The notes: generated by a model not told the origin, from the sequence alone. A stretch of DNA of 64,000 nucleotides from Salticus scenicus (GCA_963930645.1 OZ005648.1:248907436-248971435); one strand, 5' to 3'; counted from the stretch's first letter, positions 21,901 through 34,039 are shown. A program made the numbers and translations.

Positions 21901-22130
21901 AATTTTAAATGGGCTCTTCTTGGTCATAGCTTAAATTAATGAAATGTACTTGACATATGTTAAGAATGTAAATTTTTATTAGGATGAGTTATAAGTCTAG
22001 AATAGTTTGCATAACGTATAAAAGCTCTTTTAAATGATAAAGTTAATATTTAATATAAAGAAATAAAATTTCATAAAGAAATATAAATTTAAATTTTGAA
22101 AATTATAAGTCTTAAGGCTATATGAGGAAG

Positions 22131-22353
22131 GAGTACATTGCAGCTGACTTTTTTTTTTTTTTTTTTTTTTCTTAAAAGAATTATTTATTACTTAATGTAT
22201 TTATTGTTTTTAATTCCATTTTCAGATTGAGAATCAGAACGAGTACATTGCAGGAGTACATTGCAGCTGACTTTTTTTTTCTCTTAAAAGAATTATTTAT
22301 TACTTAATGTATTTATTGTTTTTAATTCCATTTTCAGATTGAGAATCAGAACG
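22131..22353. repeat. Recent tandem duplication, two units
   Basis: GAGTACATTGCAGCTGACTT, then poly-T, then a shared 80-bp block ending ATTGAGAATCAGAACGA, occurs at 22131 and again at 22254. A short extra GAGTACATTGCAG sits at the junction. The copies differ mainly in poly-T length. Confidence 0.8.
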
Positions 22354-22359
22354 AAAATT

Positions 22360-23213
22360 AAAGCAAAAATATTAAGAATTATATTAGGTAATGAGTAATT
22401 CTGTGACAAACATCTGAGCATGGGCTTAAGCTGCCGGCCATTTTAATAATAAAAAATATACATACGTCAAAAACATAGTTTTTTGTTTTAATTTAGTTTA
22501 TGATGTAATTATGTCCTTCAGATACTTAGATTTAATGATGTTATGTTTAATGGTAGTTATTACATAATAATAATATTTAGACTATTTTTAAAATATTGGC
22601 AGTAGACTTTAATATTTCTAGATTTTCCTTTTTTTTTTTTTTTTTTTTTTTTTTATTATTATCACTCTTAAGTTTAACTAGAGACAGTTTTTATTTATTC
22701 TCAAAGTTACAAAATAAGCAGTTTTTCAAATATGTCAATGCAAATTTAAATATCGCAAAATTAAGTTTTAAAAATTTCAAAAACAGAATAAGATATACAT
22801 GTACTCTTCATAATTACGGCAGTGTAGTACACTGTAAAAAAATAACTATTACCAGCTGCAAGAAACTCTCTGTGAGTGTACTACCTTTAATAATAGGTTC
22901 TTGTAACATGTTATTTTTATAACATATTACTCTTTAGTTTATATACGGCTAGTGTTTTTTCTAATCCTTTCGGGATATACAATATATACATGTGTCTTGC
23001 ATAGTGGATGCGATTCATGTCTTTGAGTTCCAATGTTTTCGAAGAGTAATCTTCACTTTATTTAACATTAGAATTTCTACAAAAAAAAAAAAAAAAAAAA
23101 AAAAAAACGCTGTTATTAAATAGTGGTAGAGTCAAAGTTTTACACAAACGCTTGTTCCAATTGTGTAAGCATGATATTCTGCTAAATCAATTTATTTAAA
23201 CACGAAAACAGAA
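22360..23213. other. AT-rich non-coding stretch
   Basis: No gene is supported. The stretch has a poly-T tract at about 22630-22654 and a poly-A tract at about 23082-23106. The open frame at 22596-22922 is driven by poly-T. Confidence 0.4.
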
Positions 23214-23326
23214 TCTATATTAATAAAATCAGAGTTTTGTCTGTAAATTTGTCGGAATCGAAAAATTTTGCGATATCTTCACGTTTTACACCCCATGAAA
23301 GCCGAAAATGACTTCAGAAAATTTTG

Positions 23327-23360
<34 letters not shown>

Positions 23361-23372
23361 TGTGTGTGTGTC
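23327..23372. repeat. (TG)n microsatellite
   Basis: About 20 TG dinucleotides with one TC interruption lie in the Helitron 5' region. The same site in Helitron 2 holds a shorter (TG)n at about 41556-41571. Confidence 0.9.
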
Positions 23373-24354
23373 ATCGTGTCCGAAGGTCGCTTTTTTGTCC
23401 GGGCATCACTTGAGAACGGCTGGACAGAATTCAACGACGCTTGGCAGGAATTTAGGTCTTCACCCAACTTAAAATTATATCTATCAACTTTTCAGAAATT
23501 CCCCCCCCCGTTCCCCCCCTAGGGGTAAAAGATTAAAACACGTTTGTCCGGGCATCACTCGAGAACGGCTGGACGGAATTCAACGACGCTTGGCAGAAAC
23601 TTAGGTCTTCACCCAACTTGAAATTATATCTATAGAAATTTTCAAAATTATGATTAGTGTTTAAAATGTGTGTAAAAAACGTCTGCGCATGCGCCATAAA
23701 TATTTTTTCACTAAAATGCTTTGAATGAAAAAATAAGATATAAAAATAAATTTTTAAGTTAAAGACTTTTGTATTCGCGTGATTTTCACTACAAATTATG
23801 AAAAGATTGAAATGAAGTTTTGCCATCTGAGTTTCATACTTTAGTTAATTTTAAAACATCTAATTGTCGTATCGAAAAACTGTTTACACCCCAGGATTCA
23901 GAAAAATCACCTCTTTCATTTGGTACTGAATTTGTAACGATAGGTCTGATATTTCTAATTTATTTTTCCCTTTTTCCGTTTTTCCGTTGCCACTTAAATT
24001 TCACACTTTAGTTATTCTTTAAAAGTCTAATTGTCGCATCGAAAAACTGTTTGCACCCCTGGATTCAGAAAAATCACCCCTTTCATTTGGTATCAAATTT
24101 ATAAATATAGGTCTGATATTTCTAATTTATTTTACCCTTTTTCCGTTTTCAACCCAGATTCGATATGGAACAGCTTTAGTATTGGATCCCTTTGACAAAA
24201 TTTGAAATTCGGCACCGAAGTAGCTCGGACGTTTCTCGCCAAGATCTTTAATTGCACAATTGAGATAGCCAATTCAGTTCATCGCAAAAATGGCTTAAAA
24301 TATTTAAAGGCACCAAAGGGTTCCGATACTTAAGCTGTGCTTTTTTTATTTTTT

Positions 24355-24780
24355 TAGTGCTAGAGGCCTATTTCAGTTGGTACAGTTGTCGAATTTTTAT
24401 AGGTCACTCTTAATTAGTGCTAGAGGCCTATTTCAGTCGGTTTATTGAATGGGGATTTATTGAATGAAGTCCCCCCAAGGCACAACTTTGACGTGAGTCC
24501 CCCCCAGGCCCAACTTTGACATGAGTCCCCCCCAAGGTACCCCTATTTCAGTCGGTACAGCGTTGTCGAATTTTTATAATACACTCTTAATAGTGCTCAG
24601 GGCCTATTTCAATCGGTTTATTGAATGGGGATTTATTGAATGAAGTCCCCCCAGAGCACAACTTTGACATGAGTCCCCCCCCCAGGCCCAACTTTGACAT
24701 GAGTCCCCCCAAGGTACCCCTATTTCAGTCGGTACAGCGTTGTCGAATTTTTATAATACACTCTTAATTGTGCTCAGGGC
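24355..24780. repeat. Higher-order repeat preceding the minisatellite
   Basis: A block with CCTATTTCAGTCGGT, TTGTCGAATTTTTATA and ACTCTTAAT recurs at about 24368, 24543 and 24718. Each is followed by TTTATTGAATGGGGATTTAT and two or more minisatellite units. The period between the later copies is about 175 bp. Confidence 0.8.
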
Positions 24781-25318
24781 CTATTTCAGTCGGTTTATTG
24801 AATGGGGATTTATTGAATGAAGTCCCCCCAAGGCACAACTTTGACATGAGTCCCCCCCAGGCCCAACTTTGACATGAGTCCCCCCCAAGGTACAACATTG
24901 ACATGAGTCCTCCCAAGGCCCAACTTTGACATGAGTCCCCCCCCCAAGGTACAACTTTGACATGAGTCCCCCCAAGGCCCAACTTTGACATGAGTCCCCC
25001 CAGGCCCAACTTCCCCCAAGGCACAACTTTGACATGAGTCCCCCCCAGGCACAACTTTGACATGAGTCTCCCCAAGGCCCAACTTTGACATGAGTCCCCC
25101 CCAAGGTACAACTTTGACATGAGTCCCCCCCCAAGGCACACCTTTGACATGAGTCCCCCCAAGGCCGAACTTTGACATGACTCCCCCCCCAGGCCCAACT
25201 TTGACATGAGTCCCCCCAAGGCCCAACTTTGACATGAGTCCCCCCAAGGTACAACTTTGACATGAGTCCCCCCCCCCAAGGCACACCTTTGACATGAGTC
25301 CCCCCAAGGCACACCTCC
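24470..25318. repeat. C-rich 26-31-bp minisatellite inside Helitron 1
   Basis: About 20 units of the form AAGGCMCAACTTTGACATGA followed by GT and a run of 6-10 C. Unit length varies mainly by C-run slippage. The unit lacks stop codons on the minus strand, so all three minus frames stay open for about 170-200 codons. These glycine-rich open frames are a by-product of the repeat, not genes. Confidence 0.9.
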
Positions 25319-25340
25319 CCCTCATTGGGAAAAAGAGAAA

Positions 25341-25526
25341 AAACGTTGTTTTGCGGCTGTAAGACAGTTTGGACTTCCAACGTTATTTGTTACAATATCT
25401 GCAGCTGAAACACATTGGTTTGATTTAATGAAAACTTTATCATGGAATTTAGATCGTCACGAATTAACTAAAGAAGAATTTGTCGATATTAAAAAGTTTA
25501 GCAGTAGGCCTGTGGCACTAAATTAA
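25341..25526 (+). pseudogene. Remnant of Helitron Rep/helicase-like N-terminal domain
   Basis: This is an open stretch of 61 codons ending in TAA, directly after the minisatellite. It reads RQFGLPTLFVTISAAETHW then DLMKTLSWNLDR, matching the conserved PTLFxTxSAAxxxW block of the Helitron-encoded helicase-like N-terminal domain (Helitron_like_N). In a full Helitron this lies within a protein of well over 1000 residues with rolling-circle nuclease and Pif1-type helicase domains, none of which are present. No start codon is identifiable, and the minisatellite has replaced the upstream part. It shows that Helitron 1 descends from an autonomous element by internal deletion. Confidence 0.8.
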
Positions 25527-26053
25527 AATCTGTCAATTTCAGATTTTCATGTTTTAAATGATGAAATAATGTCGTGTCTGTATAATTTATTATTTATAAT
25601 ATTGCCTATTAAAGACTTCTGTGGTCACGAAATTTGGTGCGTAAATTGTTTGTAAGCACCCGGCACTTATTGTAACTGCATTTCACGAAATTCGAAATCC
25701 CCCCTCCCCCCCTTCTCGGAGTCGGAGGGCAATAAACATGTGTAAAAACATGTTTTTTCGTTTGAATTAGCTTTGAATTATCTTAGAATGGCGAATTTTG
25801 TTGTGTGGATATTGATTAAGTGTACGCTTTATGTACATTAGTGGGATTTTGCAAAACTTCGAACTCACCCGCTGATGGTGAGGAAGTAAGAAGTGGGTAA
25901 GTTGTGCCGAAGACAGTGGGAACCCAGACTCCTCACATTGGAAGCGAGAAAACTTCTACCAATCACAGCGAGAACTTAGGTTATTAATAAAGATATGGCA
26001 TTTTGACAACTCATTTAAGTTTAATGTCCAGCGAAGCGGGCAAAGCCTGCTAG

Positions 26054-26735
26054 TATTTGAATAATATCAAGTAACACGTGCACGAGTGCCTTTTTCTATA
26101 AAAGAGAATCCTCATATTATAAGCCATATAATTAAGAAAAAATTAAATAATAATAACAAATCTTTAAAAAAAATCTATAAAAAAATTCTTTAAGCCATCC
26201 CAAATGTTAAACTACCGAGTGACTGTTTCTTTCGATATTCCGAAGAACTTTAACATTCCAGATTGATAAGGAAATTAATATTTTTCAATCATACTTAGAA
26301 AACAGTCACTTTGAATATGTTTTCTAAAATTAGAAACATTTCTTTTAAAATATAAATTTTGCTTACAAAAACTGATTTAATAAAATTATTTATTTTCTCA
26401 CACACTTAATTTTAACATACGATCATAATTAACTATCCTTAATACCACAACAAATTTATTCATTTTAAATCATTAAAAATAGTCACGAGAAAAAATCAGA
26501 TAAAAAAAAAAAAAAAAAAGATACGATAAAAATAAATAAATAAATAAATATTCAATTTTCTTATCAAATTATTCTTGAATAATTACAAACAATATTCCTA
26601 AGAAAACCACAATAAATAAGTGATCTTTACAATTCCAGCTGCTACAGGCGATTTTAAAATAAACAAACACTCTTCATTCTTCCCCTCTTCCCACTCCACA
26701 CATCCTTTTTAAACGCCTTCCCTCAGCTACTAGCG
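26054..26735. other. AT-rich non-coding stretch
   Basis: No gene is supported. The stretch has poly-A and (AAAT)n tracts near 26500-26550. Confidence 0.4.
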
Positions 26736-26740
26736 TCTTC

Positions 26741-26769
26741 AATACGCGCGTAAACCTAGCGCGTGTATT
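26741..26769. other. CpG-rich hairpin
   Basis: AATACGCGCG and CGCGTGTATT form a 10-bp stem with one mismatch and a 9-base loop, inside a locally GC-richer segment (26680-26810). Function unknown. Confidence 0.4.
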
Positions 26770-26924
26770 CCGATTCCCTTCCCATTCCCCATCCGCATGA
26801 TACAATAATTAACATCAATTAATCACCTCTAACTTATCTCATCACTGCTGTTTAAATTAGCTTCATGAAAATATTATTTCGTTAAACGGTCGTATTAAGT
26901 GTTTTCGACATTACATATGATGGG

Positions 26925-27235
26925 CATAGCGTATACTAATATTTAAATTAAACTAATATACTATAACATTCAATCTAGAACAATACTTTTAAATAAAATA
27001 TTGGAAAGAGGTAAAATAATCAAAGCTATCATCTATTTCAAAAGAAATTTCGACTAATATGTGATCTACGAAGTTGAATTTCACTGGCAGACTATACTGA
27101 TATTTAAACTAAATCAACACACCATAACAATCGGTTTAGAATAATACTTACAATAAAATATTAGAAAGATGTTAAATAATCAAAGCAATTACTTATTTTA
27201 AAAAATTATTTGACTGATATGGAACCAAAGAAATA
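26925..27235. repeat. Diverged direct duplication, two ~165-bp units
   Basis: TATACTAATATTTAAATTAA (about 26931) parallels TATACTGATATTTAAACTAA (about 27093). The shared order CAATCTAGAACAATACTT, AAATAAAATATTGGAAAGA and AATAATCAAAGC follows in both. Confidence 0.6.
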
Positions 27236-27639
27236 ATTAATTATTATTTATTTAACTCGTTACATGAAAGCTGGTGAAAATATTTCACTGCTTCCTTTAT
27301 TTCCTGTTAACGAATAGCTTCCACTCCAACAAATAATCTAATTTCTGTCTCTGTTTTATTGTGAATGGCTTCTTATGCAATAACAGTATTATTTATTATA
27401 TTACATGAAATAACGCCCATATCTACAGTGTAGCAGTTTTACAGTCCTTTCTTTCAGTCTTGCATGAACCCCAGAAAATTTCAGTTAATAAATTTTTATT
27501 TCAGGAAACTTTACTTAAAACATTAAAATATAAATTATCATATAAATAACATTCTGTATTGTATTGCTTGCTGTAAGCAGTAATTCCTTATTTATTACTT
27601 TTTTTTCTGATACATTGGAGGAGCCGTGTTCCAACAAAA

Positions 27640-27785
27640 TTCACTTTCGTCGGCCTAGTTATTCGGTGTTTTCAGTGTTTTTTTAGAATCTCGTAGGAAT
27701 ACGTGTTCGAACCCCTTATAAAGACTCTCACGGAGATATTCCACCCAGGCCTAGGACTATAGTATAATCAATCGTCCTTAACTCT
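27640..27785 (+). mobile_element. tRNA-derived SINE, second member of the 20711 family
   Basis: GGCCTAGTTATTCGG (degraded box A) and ACGTGTTCGAACCCC (box B) are followed by the body block CACGGAGATATTCCACCCAGG shared with the copy at 20711-20935. Confidence 0.55.
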
Positions 27786-28030
27786 CACATCACCACCATC
27801 ACTTATTTTAATTTTAATTTTTCTTAATGTATTATGTATTATGTTCCTGATATTTCCTTTTCTCAAAACTTTAAGTGCATATTACTTTATATTACCGCAC
27901 ATAACTTCTTTATAAGCTTTTTTTCTTCAGCCAATAATTTGAGTTGTAGACGAACTGAATGCCCCCTTCTATCTTTTATAATTCCTCTGTAGTTGTTATG
28001 AGAATTACTCATTGCCTAATGTGTGTGAGT

Positions 28031-28117
28031 ACAGGGTGTCCCATAAGTTTGTAGACAATTTAAAAATTCATAACTGATGAATGAATTGCGGTTTGCAAAA
28101 AAATCATTATCATGAAG

Positions 28118-28150
<33 letters not shown>

Positions 28151-28704
28151 GGGGGGGGGGTTAAGAAAAAATAATAATTATGCTATTTGTCGACAGAGGG
28201 CGCTTACACATTTTCATGGAAACTATACTTATTCGAATGCAAATGTTTACAGGCATATAAATCCTATACTATGTGCCCTTCGTCACCACAAATTACAGTT
28301 TGCAAACGAGTTATAACACTGCTAACTGTAACTTCAGTCGGCGATTCTTACGTTCTTACCTGAGGGAAAACATCTTCACCAATAATGTTTTATCCATCAT
28401 GTCAGCATCGCGATTAAAACTTCATGTATGCACAAGTAGGAGGCAAAATAAGAAATAAACTGTGCTTATCACAAAATTGTGCAATTTATAAGACTTATAT
28501 TTGCATATTTTTCTTTCACATCTGTGCGGAAAATTTAATTATTTGTCTAACTGTCGTCGACAAAAAATTTAACTATATATTTTTTTTTTCAAAAAAAAAA
28601 AAAAAAAATCACAAGACAGATTTGTCCGCAAACCGCGTTCAGTTATATCAATTCGTTCAATAGTAATAAATTTTAAAATGTCTACAGACTTATGGAACGC
28701 CCAG
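28031..28704. mobile_element. mariner/Tc1-like MITE, 674 bp, TA target
   Basis: The element is flanked by TA on both sides (28029-28030, 28705-28706). The left end is CAGGGTGTCCCATAAGTTTG and the right end on the reverse strand is CTGGGCGTTCCATAAGTCTG. The inverted repeats extend inward imperfectly for about 70 bp to GCGGTTTGC on both sides. The interior contains T/G runs and open frames of fewer than 80 codons that do not resemble a DDE transposase, so it is non-autonomous. Confidence 0.8.
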
Positions 28705-28706
28705 TA

Positions 28707-31700
28707 TATATATTTGGTACACTATAATTCAACTTAGTATCGGATAGCTAATTTACACTACGTAGTTGTATAACTCGTGTTTTGATTTAAAAACTTTATG
28801 CTGGTGAACATTTGAATCATAAAATTTCAGGATGCATTCTGTCTTAATTTCAATTGGTTAATTTCATCGTAGTATTTTAATGTAGGGTTGAGCTATCTTT
28901 TATTATTTTGCGTAATATTACTTACCAAAAACAGAGAGTATGCCTTTCTCTGCTCAGTGCTTTAGGGATAGCTCCTGAAGAAGTATGCTCAGATAATACT
29001 ACGGCATTTTGAGCTATTTTATTTAATATTCTGTCTAATTTTTGTGATTGCTAATCTCAACTTTTTTGGTTCATTTCGTTTTTGTAAGTTCAATTTTTTA
29101 CCTTATTAATACTATCCATTATTAGATCCTTCTTTTTTACTACATTACCTTGAAAAATCCTTCTTTTATATGCTTTCAACAAATTTTGTAATTAAATAGT
29201 TTTAATATTTAGGTAAGTAATTTATAATAATTTTCTAAACAATTAAATTAATACAACTATTCAAATAATTATACCTACTCAAGTTAACTAGTTACTTAAT
29301 TGTCTTTGTGGTTTTTTGTAGTGATTTATTCAAATTCAACTGTTTAGTTTTCGTTCTTAATCTTTCATTATACTCATGAAAAATTATATATATATATATA
29401 TATATATATTTCATTTTTATTTTCACATTCAGAAAATATAAAATTGTTAAATTGATTCTTGTTTTCAAGAAATTGATTTTTAACGTTTTGAATATTTCTC
29501 TTTGGAGCTGTAAAATACGTAAACTGCAGTCAGTTCATTTTTTGCCCAGTATAGCTTTAAATTAAAATCTAAAAAATTATGAAATGAACTTTCTAAAGAA
29601 AAAAAAAAAAAAAAAAAAATTAACACTTGTGGTTTTACTGAATGGAAAAACGGAATTCTCAAAGTAAATTTTCTCAGATAATAACGTGGGGCTTGGCTAT
29701 TGGAGCGATAAGGAGGAAAGTCCCTTAAAAATTCAACTTTTCTGTATTTTACTTTATATTATCAAGTCACGAAGGAATTTCAGTTAGTTGTAAGTTGCAA
29801 TAAAATAAATACTGAAATTTCAGCAAATTCCATTACTTAGTCAATGAGATCCAAAACCCTAATTATTGCCGATTTGCAAACATTCTCATATTTTGGATGT
29901 TCTTCATAAAGTGTACATAGGGCATTCATTAATGCATTTTGTCCATATAAAGACATGCATAATACTTTCTAACAGCAAATTACCTTTATCTAGTTTTACC
30001 TGTAATAAATAATGTCAATTAAAATAACTTATCAGCTTGCTTGCCTTAATGAAGTCGAGAAAGCGAAGCAGTGAGATCTTCGTCGACACCCTCGTATCAA
30101 TCATTCACAATTGTAAAATAATTCCCCCTTTAATAATATGACACATAAAGTACAGAAAAATTAACTTCCTTAAGCACAGTCTGTGTTAAGTTCTTAATTA
30201 CGAACATACATCAATATTGTTGGCATTATCTTTTGACAGTCACATATATATTTATTTTGATTCGTAAATAATTCCTACTATGCGAAAGATAAGATACTTT
30301 TAAATGCTTTTGTCGTTGAATAAGATAATTAAAGTGCCAATTTAGAGAGCGATTAATGTGTCAGTTTTATTAATAGCATTCACGTTTGTAAAAGCTGTTA
30401 TGAATTTTGTAATCGAGTCATTTACATTGATTCATTTTTATTTTAAGATGACGTGACCTTATTAGCATTATCTGAAGATAATTTTAATGAAGTGGAAGAA
30501 GTCATTGTTCGTATTTGTTTAATGAGGTAGCTTTGTTACATAGATCCTCAATCGGAGAATCTGTTTTCGTAGAGTTGAATCATGATCCAAATATTTTTGC
30601 TGTTTTTATTCTGCTGATTACAATAAATTTCTCTTTTTTGTTTAAAAAAAGAAATTAAATAATAATAATTATAACTGAGACGTAAAAAGAGACTTTTTCT
30701 AAATGTTAACCAAAAGTTTAGATTGCCTCCTTTTTCGCGTTTGTCAAGCAGCCGAGATCAGAGCAAATTCGATATATATTCGTCACTTAAAAAAAAAAAA
30801 AAAAAGAAAGAAAGAAAGAAAGAAATTAAGTTAATTTTAATATTTGACCCTCTGTTAACTGGGACATAGTTATCTTTATCATTATTTCCTTTAAAAATGT
30901 TATAAGTATAAAATATACAGGTTGATCTAAATTTAAGTATCCATGTTTGGGACGTCCTGGTAAAAGTAGCAGAACGTCTTCATATTTGGTATACATTTCA
31001 GGCCATGGGAACCTGATTGAAAAAAAGAAAAAGAAAAAATAGTTGCAACATAGGTCTCTAGTTGAAATTGAGCGGCTGCTTTCCTTTTAAAGCAATGAAA
31101 AAGTCACATCACATGTTAAGTTTTCTTATTTTAAAATGATCGTAGTTTCTCATTTTCCCTAGTGAATTTTGTTGGAACTAATGTATTTTTCCACCAATGA
31201 ATTTCTCATGGATGATATGCATAACAGGGACAATTATAAACCTTGTTAAAATGATCCATGCTATAATAACCTTATTAAAGTTCCGTATGCAATAAGCACA
31301 TTTTGAATACTTTAAACAAAGGTACACTACCATTTCATGTTTTATACAGATCGGCGAAATTTGACATTAAAGACATCCAATACCAGACTAGTTTAAAGTG
31401 TACGTCTATTTTCTTTAATTTGAAGTAAACCTTTTTGCACAAAGAAATGTTCATTTTGACAGGCATATACAAAGAAATATGTCTTGATCAAATTTTAATT
31501 TTTGAAAATTAAATCCTTTCTTCTACCGACTCTTTTATAATTACTTTGGACTATCCTATTGATAAAACACAAGAGTTCTAAATAATGAATTTAGAGATGT
31601 AAATATGGAACTTCAAAAATTAATTTTTTTTTATTTTCACGAATTTCCATCATTTTGTGGATGAAGTTTGTTTCCAGGACACATTTACAAGCTGGAAGAT

Positions 31701-31764
31701 TAAGTTTATTTGGATTAACTCAGTATGAACTTTATTAACTTTTAATATTATATTTCACAAATAT

Positions 31765-31809
<45 letters not shown>

Positions 31810-31983
31810 CTCTACATTCTGAGCAATTTATTTTATTTTATTTTATTTATTATTCAATTTATTATTTTATTTTATTTGTTATTCAATTATTTGTGTTCTG
31901 TTCCATAAATACAGTCTCTCTCTCTCTCTCTTTTTATCCTTTGTTCATTTCGATATGGTCAGTTCAAGTAGAAAATTTTTCAT

Positions 31984-32026
<43 letters not shown>

Positions 32027-32230
32027 TTCTTTTCATGTTTCTGTATGTTTTGTGTTTTCATCGGAGTTAATTTAAAATGATTGTTCTATTTTTCAAAACT
32101 AAATTTTAAAAAAATAATAATAAATAAACAAATAAATGCTGGTCAAATTGGCTTTTTTGGGTTGTTGTGACAAATTGTTTACCTGTTTAGTTTTCGTTCT
32201 TATTCTTATTGTTATCATACTATACATATA
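28707..32230. other. Mostly AT-rich non-coding sequence
   Basis: No gene is supported. Microsatellites: (TA)n at about 29385-29409, (GAAA)n at about 30805-30822, (TA)n at about 31774-31806, (TC)n at about 31915-31930 and a poly-A run at 31989-32022. A balanced-composition segment at about 30340-30600 may be conserved non-coding sequence, but no motif decides this. Confidence 0.4.
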
Positions 32231-32591
32231 CTAGCTGCTGTGTCGTTCTTCGCACAGGACTTTAATTATTATTCACACTATTTTAATAAAAAAATATATT
32301 TATTTTATTTGAAGCTTACTATGCTGATGAAGATAGATAATAGATCATTATAGTTAATAAGTACAATTTGTAAATGTTCACTCATTTATGTATATTTATA
32401 TATGTTTCGGTGAATTATTTGACTGACTATTCTTCGTTCTCATTCTTTTCTATTACTAACAAAAGGATTATATATATATATATATTAATTTGCATGATTG
32501 TTTGTGCACTGACTTGAACATGATTTCTCAATACGCAAAAAACGTAACTTCTATTGTCCTTTACGTTGCGAAAAGCGGGTAGAATAGCTAG
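32231..32591. mobile_element. Element with CTAG-type ends in inverted orientation
   Basis: The left end is ACTAGCTGCTGTGTCGTTCT and the right end on the reverse strand is ACTAGCTATTCTACCCGCTT. Both continue into TTCGCA-like sequence. The right end also resembles the Helitron 3' ends at 26053 and 43282 (CGAAAAGCGGGTAGAATAGCTAGT-like). It may be two Helitron 3' ends in opposite orientation or a foldback derivative. No coding sequence. Confidence 0.4.
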
Positions 32592-32889
32592 TAACTAAAA
32601 ATTCACCAAGAGGGTTCTGTATTAAAGCTGTACCTTTTCTTCAATTATTAGCTGCACAGAAAACATAATTAAAAAAAAAAGGCAGAAGGCTTGTTGCATT
32701 TACTTTGTATTAATTTTTAATCTTTCTTTTACCATTAAATTTTCAGCTTTTTCATTATTGAGTTGTCCACTATTCTTAAAAATCTAATTATACTATTAAA
32801 CGCATAGTAATCAATCTATAAATTTCATTGTTGCTTCATAGTTTCATTATTCTTTATCTGCTATGAAATTTTAATCCATATGGCTCCTA

Positions 32890-32985
32890 TTCTGATCTTG
32901 GCAGGCTGGGGGAGTGTTGCCGGCGTGAAACTAGTTTAACCCCACATGCAAGTCACAAGTCTTGCCGCCTGCCTCCTTCCTTCCT
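32890..32985. other. GC-rich island with complementary ends
   Basis: GGCAGGC (32900-32906) is complementary to GCCTGCC (32967-32973). Between them lie GGGGGAGTGTTGCCGGCGTG and CTAGTTTAACCCCACATGC. The composition contrasts sharply with its surroundings. It may be a structured non-coding RNA or a fragment of an interspersed repeat; no second copy was noticed in the window. Confidence 0.3.
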
Positions 32986-33258
32986 TTTTTATGTTTCTTA
33001 AATTAATTTATCATAAATTTCGATTTCGTTTATGTTTTCTTGTTAAGATTTTGTTGAGTTAGTTTATTGTTTCATATGTAATGCAGGCTGTTAATTAATA
33101 AATTTGGTTTCTTTAAATACGTGTATTTTATCCCCTAATGCATTTTTTTTTCACCTTTCTGAGCGTCTCCTACATAAAGAAATTTTTCATTCTTATTGGT
33201 CTTTGTGCTTTCAGTGATCCTGTATCTGTTGCTTGGCTTCTACTACGCTTAATAAACC

Positions 33259-33260
<2 letters not shown>

Positions 33261-33307
<47 letters not shown>
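33261..33307. repeat. (TA)n microsatellite
   Basis: About 23 uninterrupted TA dinucleotides. Confidence 0.95.
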
Positions 33308-33309
<2 letters not shown>

Positions 33310-33424
33310 GGAGCTGAATTTGTGTTAAATGCTGAATCTATGGCGATGTTTGAATCCAGTAACAATAACAGGGAGTCACTTAAAATATATGTGTTATGAA
33401 ATTGTGAAAATAGTTATATTTCTT

Positions 33425-33615
33425 TTGGAACAGCTTTAGTAACCCCACTTGATGAAATTTGAATTTTGGCACCGAAGTAGCTCGGTCATTTCTCGCCAAA
33501 GTCTTTTCCAAAGTAACTGCGATAGCCATTTTAATATGTACATTGCCGAAATGGAACAAAATTAATACGTCAGCAAGAGGGTACTGTACTGCGTCAGCAA
33601 GAGGGTACTGTCCAA
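33425..33615 (+). repeat. Dispersed repeat shared with both Helitrons
   Basis: GGAACAGCTTTAGTA, GGCACCGAAGTAGCTCGG, TTTCTCGCCAA and GCGATAGCCA occur in the same order as at 24166-24300 and 42620-42760 inside the Helitrons, and at 38338-38455. The copy here ends with a 30-bp tandem duplication of GCGTCAGCAAGAGGGTACTG (about 33570 and 33591). Confidence 0.75.
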
Positions 33616-34039
33616 GTTATTTAAAAACACAGTTCTTTGTGATAAATTAATATTACTTTACTTACAAATTACTTTAAAATTAGCAAAAGTACATTTTTTT
33701 TTTTGTTGTTGTTGTTGTTTTGGAATGTAAAGTTTAATGTATAATAAATAATCATATTAACTTTTATCCTTTGACTTATTTCTACAGTGGATTTAGCATT
33801 GCCTTTTTACGGGAATATAAGAAAGCGTGTCAAAGATAAGTCAACTGATTACAAGGAAAAATTTTTGACATCACATTATTAGCAATCATTATATTATTAT
33901 TTATTATTATTTAAAAGATAAAGCAAGCAATACTTGTGAAATACCGTACCTTTTCTGCTTTTGATCTCTATTTTTTTTTAATACAACAATTTAGATATAA
34001 TTTCCATTAATTATTGTAAAATAAATATAGCACTTTTTT

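Larger units (their letters stand above)
23214..26053 (+). mobile_element. Helitron 1 (2840 bp), non-autonomous
   Basis: The element starts TCTATATTAATAAAATCAG after a host A and ends in a subterminal hairpin (AGCGGGC, AAA, GCCTGCT) with CTAG before a host T. TC...CTAG at an AT target without duplication is the Helitron signature. Its 5' 960 bp, a ~150-bp block at 24166 and its 3' 450 bp match Helitron 2 (41443-43282). Unique to this copy are a second direct copy of the GTCCGGGCATCACT segment (23397 and 23548), a TG microsatellite, a C-rich minisatellite, and a remnant of the Rep-helicase gene. It has no intact replication protein. Confidence 0.9.

Noticed and set aside
22596..22922. 108-codon plus-strand open frame
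   Set aside because: The start region is poly-phenylalanine from a poly-T run and the rest has no domain or codon bias distinct from the background.
24764..25380. Three long minus-strand open frames (171-199 codons)
   Set aside because: They are overlapping readings of a stop-free minisatellite; frame changes follow C-run length and no non-repetitive coding sequence is attached.
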